The notes under the pieces: model-generated
Told to the model about the DNA's origin: nothing
What the model saw: only the letters and a program-made list of their open reading frames with translations
The model's database searches: none
Source of the DNA: Bisgaardia hudsonensis
Lineage (GTDB): Bacteria; Pseudomonadota; Gammaproteobacteria; Enterobacterales; Pasteurellaceae
NCBI RefSeq assembly: GCF_004345785.1
Contig: NZ_SLXI01000002.1
Location: 322,778-386,777 of the forward strand
Direction of reading: 5' to 3'
Length of the DNA: 64,000 bases
Shown here: one piece after another, positions 29,324 to 39,006 of the stretch
Position numbering within the stretch: position 1 is the stretch's first letter
How the letters are laid out: the number at the start of each line of letters is the position of its first letter
Made by a program: the position numbers and the translations under genes

Positions 29324-29388
29324 AAGCAATCACAAAAACTTCCGATTGCTTTCGTTTAATTATAAAAACAACAAAATCAAAAGCAATC
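29324..29388 (-). promoter_or_regulatory. Candidate AgaR operators before the sugar PTS operon
   Basis: AAGCAATC at 29324-29331, its inverse GATTGCTT at 29344-29351 and AAGCAATC again at 29381-29388. The first two form an inverted repeat with a 12-base spacer. A CRP-like half-site (TCACA, 29415-29419) lies further upstream. Regulator assignment is by position only. Confidence 0.45.
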
Positions 29389-29512
29389 ATAAAGTTTAAA
29401 AAATAAGATGAAGATCACAAAATTTAAAATATTAATATAAAAATAACCGCACTTTATCTATACAAATAATAAACAATTTAAATAACCACGCCTATTCCTT
29501 TAATTTTTTAAA

Positions 29513-29541
29513 TTTACGGTTTTTTAATTCTCCGCTATACT
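29513..29541 (+). promoter_or_regulatory. Probable sigma-70 promoter of can
   Basis: TTTACG (29513-29518), a 17-base spacer, and TATACT (29536-29541), 28 bases before the can start codon. Confidence 0.55.
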
Positions 29542-29569
29542 AATGTCAGTATTTTTAGGAGTATCAACA

Positions 29570-30259
29570 ATGAAAAAAATTGAACAACTTTTTGCGAATA
29601 ATTACAGCTGGGCAATCCGAATGAAAGAGGAAAATACCCAGTATTTCAAAGAGTTGGCAGAACATCAAACACCACATTACTTATGGATAGGTTGCTCTGA
29701 TAGTCGAGTACCTGCCGAGAAATTGACAAATTTGGGACCAGGAGAATTATTTGTACATCGTAATGTAGCTAATCAAGTGATTCATACCGATTTAAATTGT
29801 CTTTCTGTTGTTCAATATGCTGTTGATGTATTAGACATAGAACATATCATCATCTGCGGTCATACTGATTGTGGTGGAATAAAGGCGGCAATCTCAAATC
29901 AAGAACTAGGATTAATCAACAACTGGCTATTACATATTCGTGATATTTGGTTTAAACATAGTCATTTACTTGGAAAATTATCACCAGAGAAACGAGCTGA
30001 TATGATGACAAGACTTAATGTTGCAGAACAAGTTTATAACCTTGGGCGTTCTTCTATTGTACAGTCAGCCTGGAAAAGAGGTAAAAAACTTTCATTACAT
30101 GGTCTAGTCTATGATGTTAAAGATGGTTTCCTTGTTAATCAGGGCGTAATGGCAACAAGTAGAGAAACATTAGAAATTTCTTACTCAAGTGCAATCTCTC
30201 GTTTACTTACCGTAAAAGAAAATGAAATTATGGATAAAGATCATAAAATGAGTGAATAA
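29570..30259 (+). CDS. can: Beta-class carbonic anhydrase
   Basis: Can interconverts CO2 and bicarbonate in the cytoplasm. Counting from ATG 29570 (behind TTAGGAG), the 229-residue protein places the zinc ligands at C42, D44, H98 and C101 ([16 protein letters not shown]). The bicarbonate-effector residues W39, R64 and Y181 fall in the same positions as in the Haemophilus influenzae enzyme, a type II beta-carbonic anhydrase inhibited by bicarbonate. This numbering agreement also supports the start; a longer frame from 29543 would break it. purK, whose enzyme consumes bicarbonate, begins 49 bases downstream. Confidence 0.96.
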   Translation: MKKIEQLFANNYSWAIRMKEENTQYFKELAEHQTPHYLWIGCSDSRVPAEKLTNLGPGELFVHRNVANQVIHTDLNCLSVVQYAVDVLDIEHIIICGHTDCGGIKAAISNQELGLINNWLLHIRDIWFKHSHLLGKLSPEKRADMMTRLNVAEQVYNLGRSSIVQSAWKRGKKLSLHGLVYDVKDGFLVNQGVMATSRETLEISYSSAISRLLTVKENEIMDKDHKMSE

Positions 30260-30308
30260 ATCCCAAAAAATAAAATATAATCTAATAAAAAATCTAAAGG
30301 ATAATCTA

Positions 30309-31397
30309 ATGCAAAAAAGTGCACTATACCCAACAATTTATGTTTTAGGAAATGGTCAACTTGGTAGAATGTTACGTTATGCTGGTGCCCCACTTGATAT
30401 AAATGTACAACCATTACCTTTTGACGCCCCTGTATTCGATCTACCTAAAGATAGTATTATTACGGCTGAAATTGAACGTTGGGAAAAAACACCATTAACA
30501 GAAATGCTCGGAAATCATAGTAATTTTATTAATCAATCCATATTTGGAAAATTAGCTGATCGACTAACGCAAAAATCCTTACTTGATGAACTCAATCTCA
30601 ATACCTCAACTTGGACATTACTTAAAAATACTGATCAATGGCAAGAGATTTTTAACAATATAGGTGAAAAGGTTGTCGTTAAACGTCGAACAGGTGGCTA
30701 TGATGGCAGAGGACAATGGATTGTAACTCAAGACAATAAAGAACAAATTAGCGATGATCTTTTAGGTGAAGTCATTGTCGAAAAGTTCATTCCTTTTGAT
30801 TATGAAGTTTCCATTGTCGGAGCAAGATTTAAAAATGGAGAAACAAGATTTTATCCAGTAACCCATAATCTACAACAAGATGGTATTTTACGTTATAGTG
30901 TAGTTGATACTTCATTCCCTGCACAAGAAGCCCAACAAAAACAAGCAGAAGCAATGCTTAGTAAAATTATGCACAAATTAAATTATGTTGGCGTGATGGC
31001 GATGGAATGTTTTGTTGTTGGTAATGAACTATTAATCAATGAACTCGCACCAAGAGTACATAATAGCGGACATTGGACACAATTAGGTTCTTCAATCAGT
31101 CAATTTGAACTACATCTACGCGCATTACTCGATCTCCCTACACCAAAGCTTGAAATCACCGCACCAAGTGTAATGATTAATCTAATTGGTACAGAACATA
31201 ATCCTCAATGGTTAAATACCGCATTTTGTCAACTTCATTGGTATGGAAAAGAAGTTAGAACAGGTAGAAAAGTCGGACATATTAATCTTTCTCATCCAGA
31301 TAAATCTATACTAATTGCTCAGTTAGAGAAATTATCTAATGAATTACCAAAGGATTACCAATCTGGTTTAAATTGGGCGATAGAAAAATTAAAATAG
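30309..31397 (+). CDS. purK: N5-carboxyaminoimidazole ribonucleotide synthase
   Basis: PurK uses ATP and bicarbonate to carboxylate aminoimidazole ribonucleotide in purine synthesis. The 362-residue ATP-grasp enzyme shows the N-terminal VLGNGQLGRMLRYAGAPL, the ATP-binding VVKRRTGGYDGRGQW, and NELAPRVHNSGHWT with the Mg ligands. ATG 30309 is preferred because it has AAAGGAT upstream and gives a normal start; the open frame from 30252 overlaps can. purE, the usual neighbour, is absent here; can precedes purK and aspC follows. Confidence 0.95.
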   Translation: MQKSALYPTIYVLGNGQLGRMLRYAGAPLDINVQPLPFDAPVFDLPKDSIITAEIERWEKTPLTEMLGNHSNFINQSIFGKLADRLTQKSLLDELNLNTSTWTLLKNTDQWQEIFNNIGEKVVVKRRTGGYDGRGQWIVTQDNKEQISDDLLGEVIVEKFIPFDYEVSIVGARFKNGETRFYPVTHNLQQDGILRYSVVDTSFPAQEAQQKQAEAMLSKIMHKLNYVGVMAMECFVVGNELLINELAPRVHNSGHWTQLGSSISQFELHLRALLDLPTPKLEITAPSVMINLIGTEHNPQWLNTAFCQLHWYGKEVRTGRKVGHINLSHPDKSILIAQLEKLSNELPKDYQSGLNWAIEKLK

Positions 31398-31539
31398 TCT
31401 AAATTTTTATATAAATAATTAGTAAAGATCTAATATAATATAAAAATAAAAAGATTATTTTAAATAAAACTTGATTAATAATATATTAATCATATAAATT
31501 AGAAAAACACGACATTCAATAATAAATAAAGGAAGTATT

Positions 31540-32730
31540 ATGTTTAAAAATATTACCGCAGCACCCGCTGACCCAATTCTAGGTTTAGGTGAAGCGTTTA
31601 AATCTGAAACACGTCAAGAAAAAATTAATTTAGGTATTGGTGTATATAAAGATGCTAATGGCGATACACCAATAATGACTGCAGTCAAAGAAGCAGAACA
31701 ACGCCTATTTGATTTAGAATGTACGAAAAACTATCTTGCCATTGATGGCGTTGCAGAATTTAATGCTCGAACAAAAGAATTACTCTTTGGTGCAAACTCT
31801 GAGATTGTGACAAAAAATAGAGCAAAAACAGTACAAAGTCTAGGTGGAACAGGTGCATTACGTATCGCTGCTGAATTTATTAAACGTCAAACTAAATCAC
31901 AAAATGTCTGGATCAGTAATCCTACCTGGCCAAATCATAACGCCATTTTTAATGCAGTTGGAATGACTATTCGTGAATATCGCTATTATGATGCTGAACA
32001 TAAAACACTAGACTGGGATAATCTAATTGCTGATTTAAGTAATGCAGGGAAAGGTGATGTAGTTTTATTACATGGTTGCTGTCATAACCCAACAGGTATT
32101 GACCCAACACCAGAACAATGGAAACAACTTTCAGAAATGTCTGAAAGAAATGGTTGGTTACCACTGTTTGATTTTGCTTATCAAGGCTTAGCAAATGGTT
32201 TAGAGGAAGACGCGATTGGTTTACGCACTTTTGCAGCAAATCATAAAGAACTATTAGTTTCCAGTTCATTTTCTAAAAACTTTGGTTTATATAATGAACG
32301 TGTTGGTGCATTCACACTTGTAGCTGAAAATGAAACAATTGCAGCAACTGCACTAACACAAGTTAAATCCATCATCAGAACGCTTTATTCAAACCCAGCC
32401 TCTCATGGTGCCGCAACCGTGTCAATCGTATTAAATGATGATAAATTACGAACAGAATGGGAAACAGAATTAGCTGAAATGCGCCAACGTATTAAAAAAA
32501 TGCGTCATTTGTTTGTTGAATTACTTAAAGAATATGGTGCAACAAGTGATTTTAGTTTCATTATTCAACAAAATGGAATGTTCTCATTTAGTGGATTAAC
32601 TCCTGAACAAGTAGATCGTTTGAAAGATGAATTTGCAATTTATGCTGTACGCTCTGGTCGTATTAATGTTGCAGGTATCACAGAAGACAATATTCGTTAT
32701 TTATGTGAAAGTATCGTAAAAGTACTTTAA
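31540..32730 (+). CDS. aspC: Aspartate/aromatic aminotransferase
   Basis: This 396-residue class I pyridoxal-phosphate transaminase makes aspartate from oxaloacetate and may also act on aromatic amino acids. The PLP lysine is in [18 protein letters not shown] (about residue 246), with the substrate arginine in the C-terminal [12 protein letters not shown]. The N-terminal [15 protein letters not shown] is typical of AspC/TyrB; AspC is preferred on overall similarity, but TyrB activity cannot be excluded. The order purK-aspC is one I recall from Haemophilus. Confidence 0.93.
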   Translation: MFKNITAAPADPILGLGEAFKSETRQEKINLGIGVYKDANGDTPIMTAVKEAEQRLFDLECTKNYLAIDGVAEFNARTKELLFGANSEIVTKNRAKTVQSLGGTGALRIAAEFIKRQTKSQNVWISNPTWPNHNAIFNAVGMTIREYRYYDAEHKTLDWDNLIADLSNAGKGDVVLLHGCCHNPTGIDPTPEQWKQLSEMSERNGWLPLFDFAYQGLANGLEEDAIGLRTFAANHKELLVSSSFSKNFGLYNERVGAFTLVAENETIAATALTQVKSIIRTLYSNPASHGAATVSIVLNDDKLRTEWETELAEMRQRIKKMRHLFVELLKEYGATSDFSFIIQQNGMFSFSGLTPEQVDRLKDEFAIYAVRSGRINVAGITEDNIRYLCESIVKVL

Positions 32731-33314
32731 TTCTACTTCAGATAAAAACTGTAATAAAAACAGCTACACTTTGATTGCTAGATCAAAATGATCTGCACTC
32801 CAACAATTGGATATTCCAAATTAGGGTGCAGATTTTTATAGGTAAACATTATCACATATCATTTAAACATCAAATACAATGTGAAGAACGACAAAAAAGT
32901 ATTTTTATAAAGTGATAAAACAGTTATTCCTTATATATAAGAATTAGGTCTTCGTCTATATGTAAAAGTTAAACACCATTAAAAAGTAGAAAAAACAAGT
33001 TATATTGCCACTAGTTGATTTAATCAAAATTCTTTTGCAGTAAAGTTAATTACCATGTCACTGAATTTAAAGTTTAGCAAAAAATTATCTTAAATTGATA
33101 AAGATAATTTACTAGTCGTTCATATAAACCGAGGCTATCTATGGAACAGAATGTTAATCCATTAAAGTGGTTCATTTTATATAATAATTGAACTCTTTTT
33201 TATCCTATTAAAATCAGAATATTTTTATCATTATCACTTTTCAAATATTGAAGAGTCAGAATAAGTTTCATATAAATATCATCGTTATTATAAACCGAGC
33301 TTAAAAATTAACAA
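32731..33314. other. Gene-free gap between aspC and uvrB
   Basis: This 584-base convergent gap holds a terminator-like hairpin at 32791-32837. I find no open frame with a recognisable product. Scattered short peptides such as LRLYVKVKHH, interrupted by stops, hint at a decayed gene but cannot be named. Confidence 0.5.
32791..32837 (+). terminator. Hairpin with T-tract after aspC
   Basis: ATCTGCACTCC pairs with GGGTGCAGAT (one G-T pair) across a 22-base loop, followed by TTTTT. The arms also resemble the inverted ends of IS3-family elements, so it could be a scar of one. Confidence 0.6.
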
Positions 33315-35348
33315 TTACACTTCTAACATAAATGTTTCTCGCAATTCTTGTAATTGATCTCTTATGGCTGCGGCTTTTTCAAATTCAAGATCTTGAGCAT
33401 ATTTATACATTTGAGTTTCTAATTTTTTAACTTGTAGTTGATATTCTTTTGGATTTTTTGGTATTGCATAACTACCATTATCTTCTTCAATTTTTGAAAT
33501 CCGTTGTTTTGATTTTGATTTATAATTAGCTCCCTGACCAATATCTAGTAATTCGCCAACTTTTTTATTTAATGCTTGAGGAACTAATCCACGATCTTCA
33601 TTATACTTGATCTGCTTTTCTCGACGGCGGCTTGTTTCAGAAATAGCCTTTTCCATTGAATTCGTGATTCGATCTGCATATAAAATTGCTTTTCCCCGTA
33701 GATTACGTGCTGCTCGCCCAATCGTTTGAATTAATGAACGTTCAGAGCGTAAGAAACCTTCCTTATCCGCATCTAAAATAGCGACTAAAGAAACCTCAGG
33801 AATATCTAAGCCTTCTCTCAATAAGTTAATACCAACCAAAACATCGAATTCCCCTAAACGTAAATCACGAATAATTTCAACTCGTTCAACCGTATCAATA
33901 TCAGAATGCAAATAACGTACTCTTGCCCCATGATCTTCTAAATAATCAGTTAAATCTTCAGCCATTCGTTTCGTTAAAGTAGTCACTAAAACTCGTTCAT
34001 TTTGATCCGCTCTTTGTCTAACTTCTGATAATAAATCATCAACTTGAGTTGCCACAGGACGAATTTCAATTTCAGGATCAAGTAATCCTGTTGGACGAAC
34101 AACTTGATCAATTATCTCACTACCCGATTTTTCTAGTTCATAATTACCTGGTGTAGCTGACACATAAATAGTTTGTGGTGCTAATCGTTCAAACTCCTCA
34201 AAACGCAATGGACGGTTATCCAAAGCAGAGGGCAAGCGAAAACCATATTCAACTAGAGTTTCTTTACGAGAACGATCTCCTCGATACATTCCCCCAATTT
34301 GTGGAACAGTAACGTGAGATTCATCAATAATTAATAATCCGTCAGAAGGAATATAATCAAATAAGGTTGGTGGTGGTTCGCCTTCATTACGTCCTGATAA
34401 ATAACGAGAGTAATTCTCTACTCCAGAGCAATAACCTAACTCATTCATCATTTCAATATCAAATTGAGTGCGTTGTGTGATACGTTGCTCTTCAACAAGT
34501 TTATTATTTTCTAATAAGAATTGACGACGATCAGCTAACTCAACTTTAATTTTCTCAATCGCATCTAATACTTTCTCTCTCGGTGTTGCATAATGAGTCT
34601 TTGGGTAAATCGTATAACGAGGTACAGCACCAAAACTCGTACCAGTTAAAGGATCAAACAAACTCAAACGTTCTATTTCATCATCAAAAAGTTCTATTCT
34701 AACGGCACGATCATCTGATTCAGCGGGAAAAATGTCAATAATTTCACCACGAACTCTAAATGTACCTCGCTGAAATGCTTGATCATTACGTGTATATTGT
34801 AACTCCGCTAATTTTGCCAAAATTTGTCGCTGACTAATAATCGCCCCTGATTGCAAATGTAGCATCATTTTCAAATAACTATCAGGATCACCTAGACCAT
34901 AAATTGCCGAAACAGACGCAACCACAATAGTATCTCTACGTTCCAAAAAAGATTTGGTTGCGGATAAACGCATTTGTTCTATTTGATCATTAATAGAAGC
35001 ATCTTTTTCAATAAAAGTATCACTACTTGGTACATAAGCTTCTGGTTGATAATAATCATAATAGGAGACAAAATACTCTACTGCGTTTTCAGGAAAAAAC
35101 GCTTTCATTTCAGCATAAAGTTGTGCGGCTAACGTTTTATTTGGAGCAAGCAACATCGCTGGGCGATTTAATTTTGCAATAACATTAGCAATAGTAAAGG
35201 TCTTACCTGATCCTGTTACACCAAGTAAAGTTTGATGGGCTAATCCATCATTGAGATTTGTTACTAATTTTTTAATTGCTTCTGGCTGATCCCCTGATGG
35301 TTGAAAATCAGAGTGTAAAATAAAAGGTTTTTTATTTATTTTATTCAT
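33315..35348 (-). CDS. uvrB: Excinuclease ABC subunit B
   Basis: UvrB verifies DNA damage in nucleotide excision repair with UvrA and UvrC. The 677-residue protein has Walker [15 protein letters not shown], the beta-hairpin region [33 protein letters not shown], helicase motif [12 protein letters not shown] and a C-terminal UVR motif ([20 protein letters not shown]). The length is standard. Unlike E. coli uvrB I see no CTGT-N8-ACAG LexA box upstream. A DnaA-box pair lies 270 bases before its start. Confidence 0.97.
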   Translation of the reverse strand: MNKINKKPFILHSDFQPSGDQPEAIKKLVTNLNDGLAHQTLLGVTGSGKTFTIANVIAKLNRPAMLLAPNKTLAAQLYAEMKAFFPENAVEYFVSYYDYYQPEAYVPSSDTFIEKDASINDQIEQMRLSATKSFLERRDTIVVASVSAIYGLGDPDSYLKMMLHLQSGAIISQRQILAKLAELQYTRNDQAFQRGTFRVRGEIIDIFPAESDDRAVRIELFDDEIERLSLFDPLTGTSFGAVPRYTIYPKTHYATPREKVLDAIEKIKVELADRRQFLLENNKLVEEQRITQRTQFDIEMMNELGYCSGVENYSRYLSGRNEGEPPPTLFDYIPSDGLLIIDESHVTVPQIGGMYRGDRSRKETLVEYGFRLPSALDNRPLRFEEFERLAPQTIYVSATPGNYELEKSGSEIIDQVVRPTGLLDPEIEIRPVATQVDDLLSEVRQRADQNERVLVTTLTKRMAEDLTDYLEDHGARVRYLHSDIDTVERVEIIRDLRLGEFDVLVGINLLREGLDIPEVSLVAILDADKEGFLRSERSLIQTIGRAARNLRGKAILYADRITNSMEKAISETSRRREKQIKYNEDRGLVPQALNKKVGELLDIGQGANYKSKSKQRISKIEEDNGSYAIPKNPKEYQLQVKKLETQMYKYAQDLEFEKAAAIRDQLQELRETFMLEV

Positions 35349-35619
35349 TATTTTAATAAAGGCTTTTATAAATTATGTTAACTGAAAGTCTAGCATATTT
35401 GTTTAGAATATTTAATTAAAATAGTAAGTTTTACACAGACTTAATTTTGTCAATATTTAAAATAAAAAAATTTTTTAATTTTTTAAAAAAAACATCTGGA
35501 TTTTATATATCTTATTGAAAAATAATAAAAAGTTATTTTACAACCAATTTCATTCTCTCTTATCAGTCCCCTATATTTTATAAGGGTTTAGCAATTTTAA
35601 AAACATTTAATCCACAAAG

Positions 35620-35628
35620 TTATCCACA
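35620..35628 (+). promoter_or_regulatory. Perfect DnaA box upstream of uvrB
   Basis: TTATCCACA with a second near-match in the same orientation 12 bases earlier. A DnaA box near the uvrB promoter is also known in E. coli. Confidence 0.5.
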
Positions 35629-35683
35629 GCCTCTGTGGAAATAAAATTTGTATTATTTTTTTAAATAATTTTATTTTCAAAAC

Positions 35684-35712
35684 TTGACAAGATCTATGAA
35701 TATTCATATCAT
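35684..35712 (+). promoter_or_regulatory. Promoter of tRNA-Asn
   Basis: TTGACA (35684-35689), 17-base spacer, TATCAT (35707-35712), then a more GC-rich discriminator (ACGCC) as is common at stringently controlled stable-RNA promoters. Confidence 0.7.
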
Positions 35713-35741
35713 ACGCCACATTCCTTGTGATATAGAATTAT

Positions 35742-35817
35742 TCCTCCTTAGTTCAGTCGGTAGAACGGCGGACTGTTAATCCGTATGTCGCTGGTTCAAG
35801 TCCAGCAGGAGGAGCCA
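35742..35817 (+). tRNA. tRNA-Asn (GTT)
   Basis: The 76 nucleotides fold as a full cloverleaf. The acceptor stem is TCCTCCT with AGGAGGA, the anticodon loop is CTGTTAA with anticodon GTT, the T arm contains GGTTCAAGTCC, the discriminator is G, and CCA is encoded in the DNA. Confidence 0.96.
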
Positions 35818-35884
35818 TTTTTCTTTTGGTTAGTTTTTATTTGTCTCCTTTTATAAAAACTATTTTTTTCAAAAGAGCTTATTA

Positions 35885-35911
35885 GCCCATATTTTTTATG
35901 GGCTTTATTTT
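35885..35911 (+). terminator. Intrinsic terminator after tRNA-Asn
   Basis: GCCCATA and TATGGGC with a T-rich loop, followed by TTTATTTTAT. Confidence 0.8.
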
Positions 35912-35958
35912 ATCTCTTTGATTTTCTTGTATTTCATATTTTAGTTTAAAGAACATAT

Positions 35959-36936
35959 ATGCTATTACCTATTCTCTCTATTGTTATTGGATTATTTTTC
36001 TTACTATGGAGTGCCGATCGCTTTATTGATGGAGCAGCTTCTCTTGCAAACAGATTAGGTATGCCTTCTTTGCTCATTGGTATTGTGATCATCGGATTTG
36101 GTACATCAGCCCCAGAAATGATTGTTTCCGCTTTTTCCGCTCTCAATAAAAATCCAGGTATTGCATTAGGTAATGCTTACGGCTCTAACATTACTAATAT
36201 TGCTTTAATTTTAGGAACAACAGCCCTTATAAAACCGATTATTGTACAATCAATTGTTCTTAAAAAAGAATTTCCAATATTAATTACCGTAACCTTGCTA
36301 TCAGCCTATCTAATTTATGATTCAGAAATATCTTTATTAGATTCCATCATATTACTTACTATATTCACTCTCTATATGATGTGGACTATTTATCAAGGTA
36401 TCAAAGATAAATCCGAAGATAAACTCGCTGAAAATATTGATCAAGAATTAACTGATCATCTTACAATGCCATTAAAAAATGCGATTATCTGGCTTATCAT
36501 TGGTATGTTAGTATTACTAGCTAGCTCAAAACTTCTTGTTTGGGGAGCGGTAGAAATTGCTACCTTTTATGGAGTCAGTGATCTAATTATTGGTTTAACA
36601 GTTGTTGCCGTAGGCACATCATTACCAGAATTAGCCTCCTCTATTGTTGCGGCAAAAAAAGGCGAAGCAGATCTTGCAGTCGGTAATATCATTGGCTCGA
36701 ATTTATTTAATACACTTGCAGTTGTCGGCATTGCGGGCTGTATAACGCCAATATCTGTTGAACCTGAAGTATTTACACGAGATATGCTGATAATGCTTTC
36801 TTTAACCTTTTTACTGTTTATATTTGGATACAGTTTTAAAAATAAACAAGGAAGTATCAATCGAATAGAAGGTGGGTTATTTTTGTTAACTTATATAGCC
36901 TATAATACTTATCTAATTTATAGCGTTATTTCTTAA
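35959..36936 (+). CDS. yrbG: Calcium/sodium antiporter family protein (YrbG-like, CaCA)
   Basis: The 325-residue inner-membrane protein has about ten transmembrane helices in two inverted halves. Each half carries an alpha-repeat: GFGTSAPEMIVSAFSAL in the first and AVGTSLPELASSIVAAKKG in the second, with the acidic residues that bind the cation. GNAYGSNITNIALILG and GNIIGSNLFNTLAVVG are the matching second parts. The family exchanges calcium for sodium or protons; direction and ion are inferred. It stands alone after tRNA-Asn. Confidence 0.9.
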   Translation: MLLPILSIVIGLFFLLWSADRFIDGAASLANRLGMPSLLIGIVIIGFGTSAPEMIVSAFSALNKNPGIALGNAYGSNITNIALILGTTALIKPIIVQSIVLKKEFPILITVTLLSAYLIYDSEISLLDSIILLTIFTLYMMWTIYQGIKDKSEDKLAENIDQELTDHLTMPLKNAIIWLIIGMLVLLASSKLLVWGAVEIATFYGVSDLIIGLTVVAVGTSLPELASSIVAAKKGEADLAVGNIIGSNLFNTLAVVGIAGCITPISVEPEVFTRDMLIMLSLTFLLFIFGYSFKNKQGSINRIEGGLFLLTYIAYNTYLIYSVIS

Positions 36937-37009
36937 TCTCAATGGCTTAAACTCAATAACAAAAAATAAAGACAAGTTATTTCCCATTATTGAGTTCTTC
37001 TATTAATTG

Positions 37010-38017
37010 TTATCTTGCAAACAAAATAGCACCACCAGTTACAGGTAGTGTTGTGCTATACAAAAATGCTATTGCAAAAAATAATAAAATCGATCCTGCA
37101 ACAAATTTCAAAACATAACTAACTTGTTGTTTTCTATTATGAGAAAAGTAAAATGCTCCCAACTTTTCTGCACTTCTTCTCGCATATAGCACCATTAAAG
37201 CAAATCCACTCAAAGTAATCGATGTCCCAACTCCCATTGCTAAAGTTGCCCAAATCCCCCACCAATAAAGATCAAGCATATAAGAAAGAAACAAGATAAA
37301 AATTGCACCCGAACAGGGTCGCATACCAATACTTAAAATTACCAAAAATTGAGATTTAAAACTTGAAATATTTTCTAATTGTTGTGCATTCGGTAAATGT
37401 TGATGCCCACAACCACAACTTTCAGTATGAATATGATTTTTTTGATTATTTATAACCGCACTTTTTTGAATAGACAAAGAATTTACTGAAATCGGTGCAA
37501 TTGAATGGATTTTAAAAGATTGTTTTTGTGATTTATAATGATTAAACCCTGCCTTAATCCCTTGATAAATCCATAATAATGCCATAATAAGAACTAAGGA
37601 ATAAGCGGTACGTTCTAACCATAATTGGCTTAATTGAAAATAACGAGAAGATAATTGCAATCCAACAACAACAATAGAAGTAGCAATAATCGCCACTAAT
37701 GCTTGCATTAAGGAAGATAAAAAGGTTAATCGCATACTGGTTTTCACACGAGAATGATGCGTAGAAAGATAACTCGCAATCACAAATTTACCATGTCCTG
37801 GACCTAAAGCATGTAGTATCCCATAAGCGAAACTAATAAAAATTAATAAACTGCCAAATTTCCATGAGTTCTCTTTAATTTGATGCAAATAACTTGAGAT
37901 AAGTTGATTAAACTCTCTTTGCCAATCAATTAATTGAGAAAAGAGATAGGGGAATAAATAAATAATTCCCAACAATAATAAAACTAATAATAGTAAATAT
38001 TTAATATTTATTCGCAT
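37010..38017 (-). CDS. NicO/RcnA-family metal transporter
   Basis: The 335-residue inner-membrane protein shows the NicO-family pattern: the first helices with GILHALGPGHGKFVIASYL, SLMQALVAIIATSIVVVG, and IGMRPCSGAIFILFLSYML. A cytoplasmic or periplasmic loop of about residues 190-215 is rich in histidine and cysteine (HIHTESCGCGHQHLP), fitting metal binding. Family members move nickel or cobalt; import or export cannot be read from the sequence. The start overlaps the DUF1007 gene by ten bases, so the two proteins probably work together. Confidence 0.87.
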   Translation of the reverse strand: MRINIKYLLLLVLLLLGIIYLFPYLFSQLIDWQREFNQLISSYLHQIKENSWKFGSLLIFISFAYGILHALGPGHGKFVIASYLSTHHSRVKTSMRLTFLSSLMQALVAIIATSIVVVGLQLSSRYFQLSQLWLERTAYSLVLIMALLWIYQGIKAGFNHYKSQKQSFKIHSIAPISVNSLSIQKSAVINNQKNHIHTESCGCGHQHLPNAQQLENISSFKSQFLVILSIGMRPCSGAIFILFLSYMLDLYWWGIWATLAMGVGTSITLSGFALMVLYARRSAEKLGAFYFSHNRKQQVSYVLKFVAGSILLFFAIAFLYSTTLPVTGGAILFAR

Positions 38018-38652
38018 TTAATTACAACTCTCTGTGCAAATATTTTTCCCAATGAAGTATCAACATTAACCTGATTTTTATCCAATGATGAAGCATATTC
38101 TTTTATTTTTTGATCAACATTAGGCTCAACAACTCTTCCCTTACAATTTTTAGGTAATTGAGAAAAATCAACTACCTTTTTAATTTGTTCCTTATCGTAA
38201 TACATCGAAACATAATAGCTTTCATCATAAGTGGATAATTCAAAAATATTATTTTCTAATTTTTGAGGTTGCGATAATAAGAAATCAAAATAGTACAAAG
38301 CCTCTGTACCATTAGATTTCATACCATAATTTTTAGGCTTAGAAAGATATTTAATTTTATTCCCTTGTTTATCAAAAAAGTAACTAAAATAATGCTCACT
38401 AGTAATATTTTTCATCATACTATCAACAAAAGCTTGTCGTTCTTTAGGATCTTTTATTTGTTTCAAATCATACAGCACTCCTGCTGAACTCACTTCATCT
38501 AATACCCATTGCACAGAAAATCCCATAAGATTTCCTTTTTCCACAAGCACTTTATTAGTCATTGAAATAAAAGCGTGAGGATGAGCAATTGTATAGCTAG
38601 AAAATGTCAATAAAAATACAGAAAATAAAAAAGAAATAATTTGTTTTTTCAT
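38008..38652 (-). CDS. Periplasmic DUF1007 family protein (metal transporter partner)
   Basis: The 214-residue protein has a signal peptide (MKKQIISFLFSVFLLTFSS, cleavage after a TIA-like site) so the mature protein begins near HPHAFISM. That histidine-bearing start is characteristic of DUF1007 proteins that accompany NicO transporters and suggests an N-terminal metal site. Other conserved segments are VQWVLDEVSSAGVLYDL and EALYYFDFLLSQP. It is the first gene of a two-gene unit. Confidence 0.85.
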   Translation of the reverse strand: MKKQIISFLFSVFLLTFSSYTIAHPHAFISMTNKVLVEKGNLMGFSVQWVLDEVSSAGVLYDLKQIKDPKERQAFVDSMMKNITSEHYFSYFFDKQGNKIKYLSKPKNYGMKSNGTEALYYFDFLLSQPQKLENNIFELSTYDESYYVSMYYDKEQIKKVVDFSQLPKNCKGRVVEPNVDQKIKEYASSLDKNQVNVDTSLGKIFAQRVVIKCE

Positions 38653-39006
38653 CTTATACCTTATGAAAAATCAATTGGTGCAAAATACTAGCATAACTAT
38701 AGTAGGAATGAAATAGAACTTAAAAATTGCTAAGATGATGAAAAAATAAATATGAGATATTTAATTTATGACTTATATCAAAAAAAATATAAAATCACAG
38801 TATATTTATAACTATTTATTATGTAATATAACAAATATCAAGTTTAGCTTGATATTCATAAAGTTCCTAAATAATCATAAATAAATAACTAAACTAATTT
38901 TGCCACCCTATTATAAGGGTGGTTTTTTTATGCCGGATTTAACCTTACATATTTATAAAATTTCAAGTAAAATAACCGCACTTTTTAACATTTAATGAGA
39001 ATAATT
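38653..39006. other. Gap upstream of ettA with orphan hairpins
   Basis: The gap contains an AATATCAAG/CTTGATATT hairpin (38834-38856), a strong plus-strand terminator (38903-38929) with no plus-strand gene before it, and an uptake word (38975). A short untranslated RNA is possible. Confidence 0.5.
38903..38929 (+). terminator. Orphan intrinsic terminator upstream of ettA
   Basis: CCACCCT and AGGGTGG form a 7-bp GC-rich stem with a six-base loop, then seven T. The gene before it is on the other strand and points away. Confidence 0.8.

Larger units (their letters stand above)
35349..35741. other. uvrB/tRNA-Asn divergent gap with DnaA boxes
   Basis: This very AT-rich gap includes a long A/T run at 35458-35500. 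It contains a perfect DnaA box TTATCCACA (35620-35628) and a one-mismatch box TAATCCACA (35608-35616), followed by a CCACAG/CTGTGG inverted repeat, then the tRNA-Asn promoter. No gene was found. Confidence 0.6.

Noticed and set aside
32769-32784. FNR-like TTGAT/ATCAA pair after aspC
   Set aside because: The spacer is six bases instead of four and it lies downstream of a gene.
35360-35390. Possible dif site (TTATGTTAA core)
   Set aside because: Only the right arm resembles dif; the left arm and the central hexamer do not match, so it is not a XerCD site.
35349-35741. A chromosomal origin, given DnaA boxes and A/T runs
   Set aside because: Only one perfect and one near box are present, with no origin-type neighbours (dnaA, mnmG, rnpA), and MatP features point to the terminus side.
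36950-36996. AACTCAATAA/TTATTGAGTT hairpin after yrbG as a terminator
   Set aside because: The 27-base loop and lack of a T-tract make it too weak to list.
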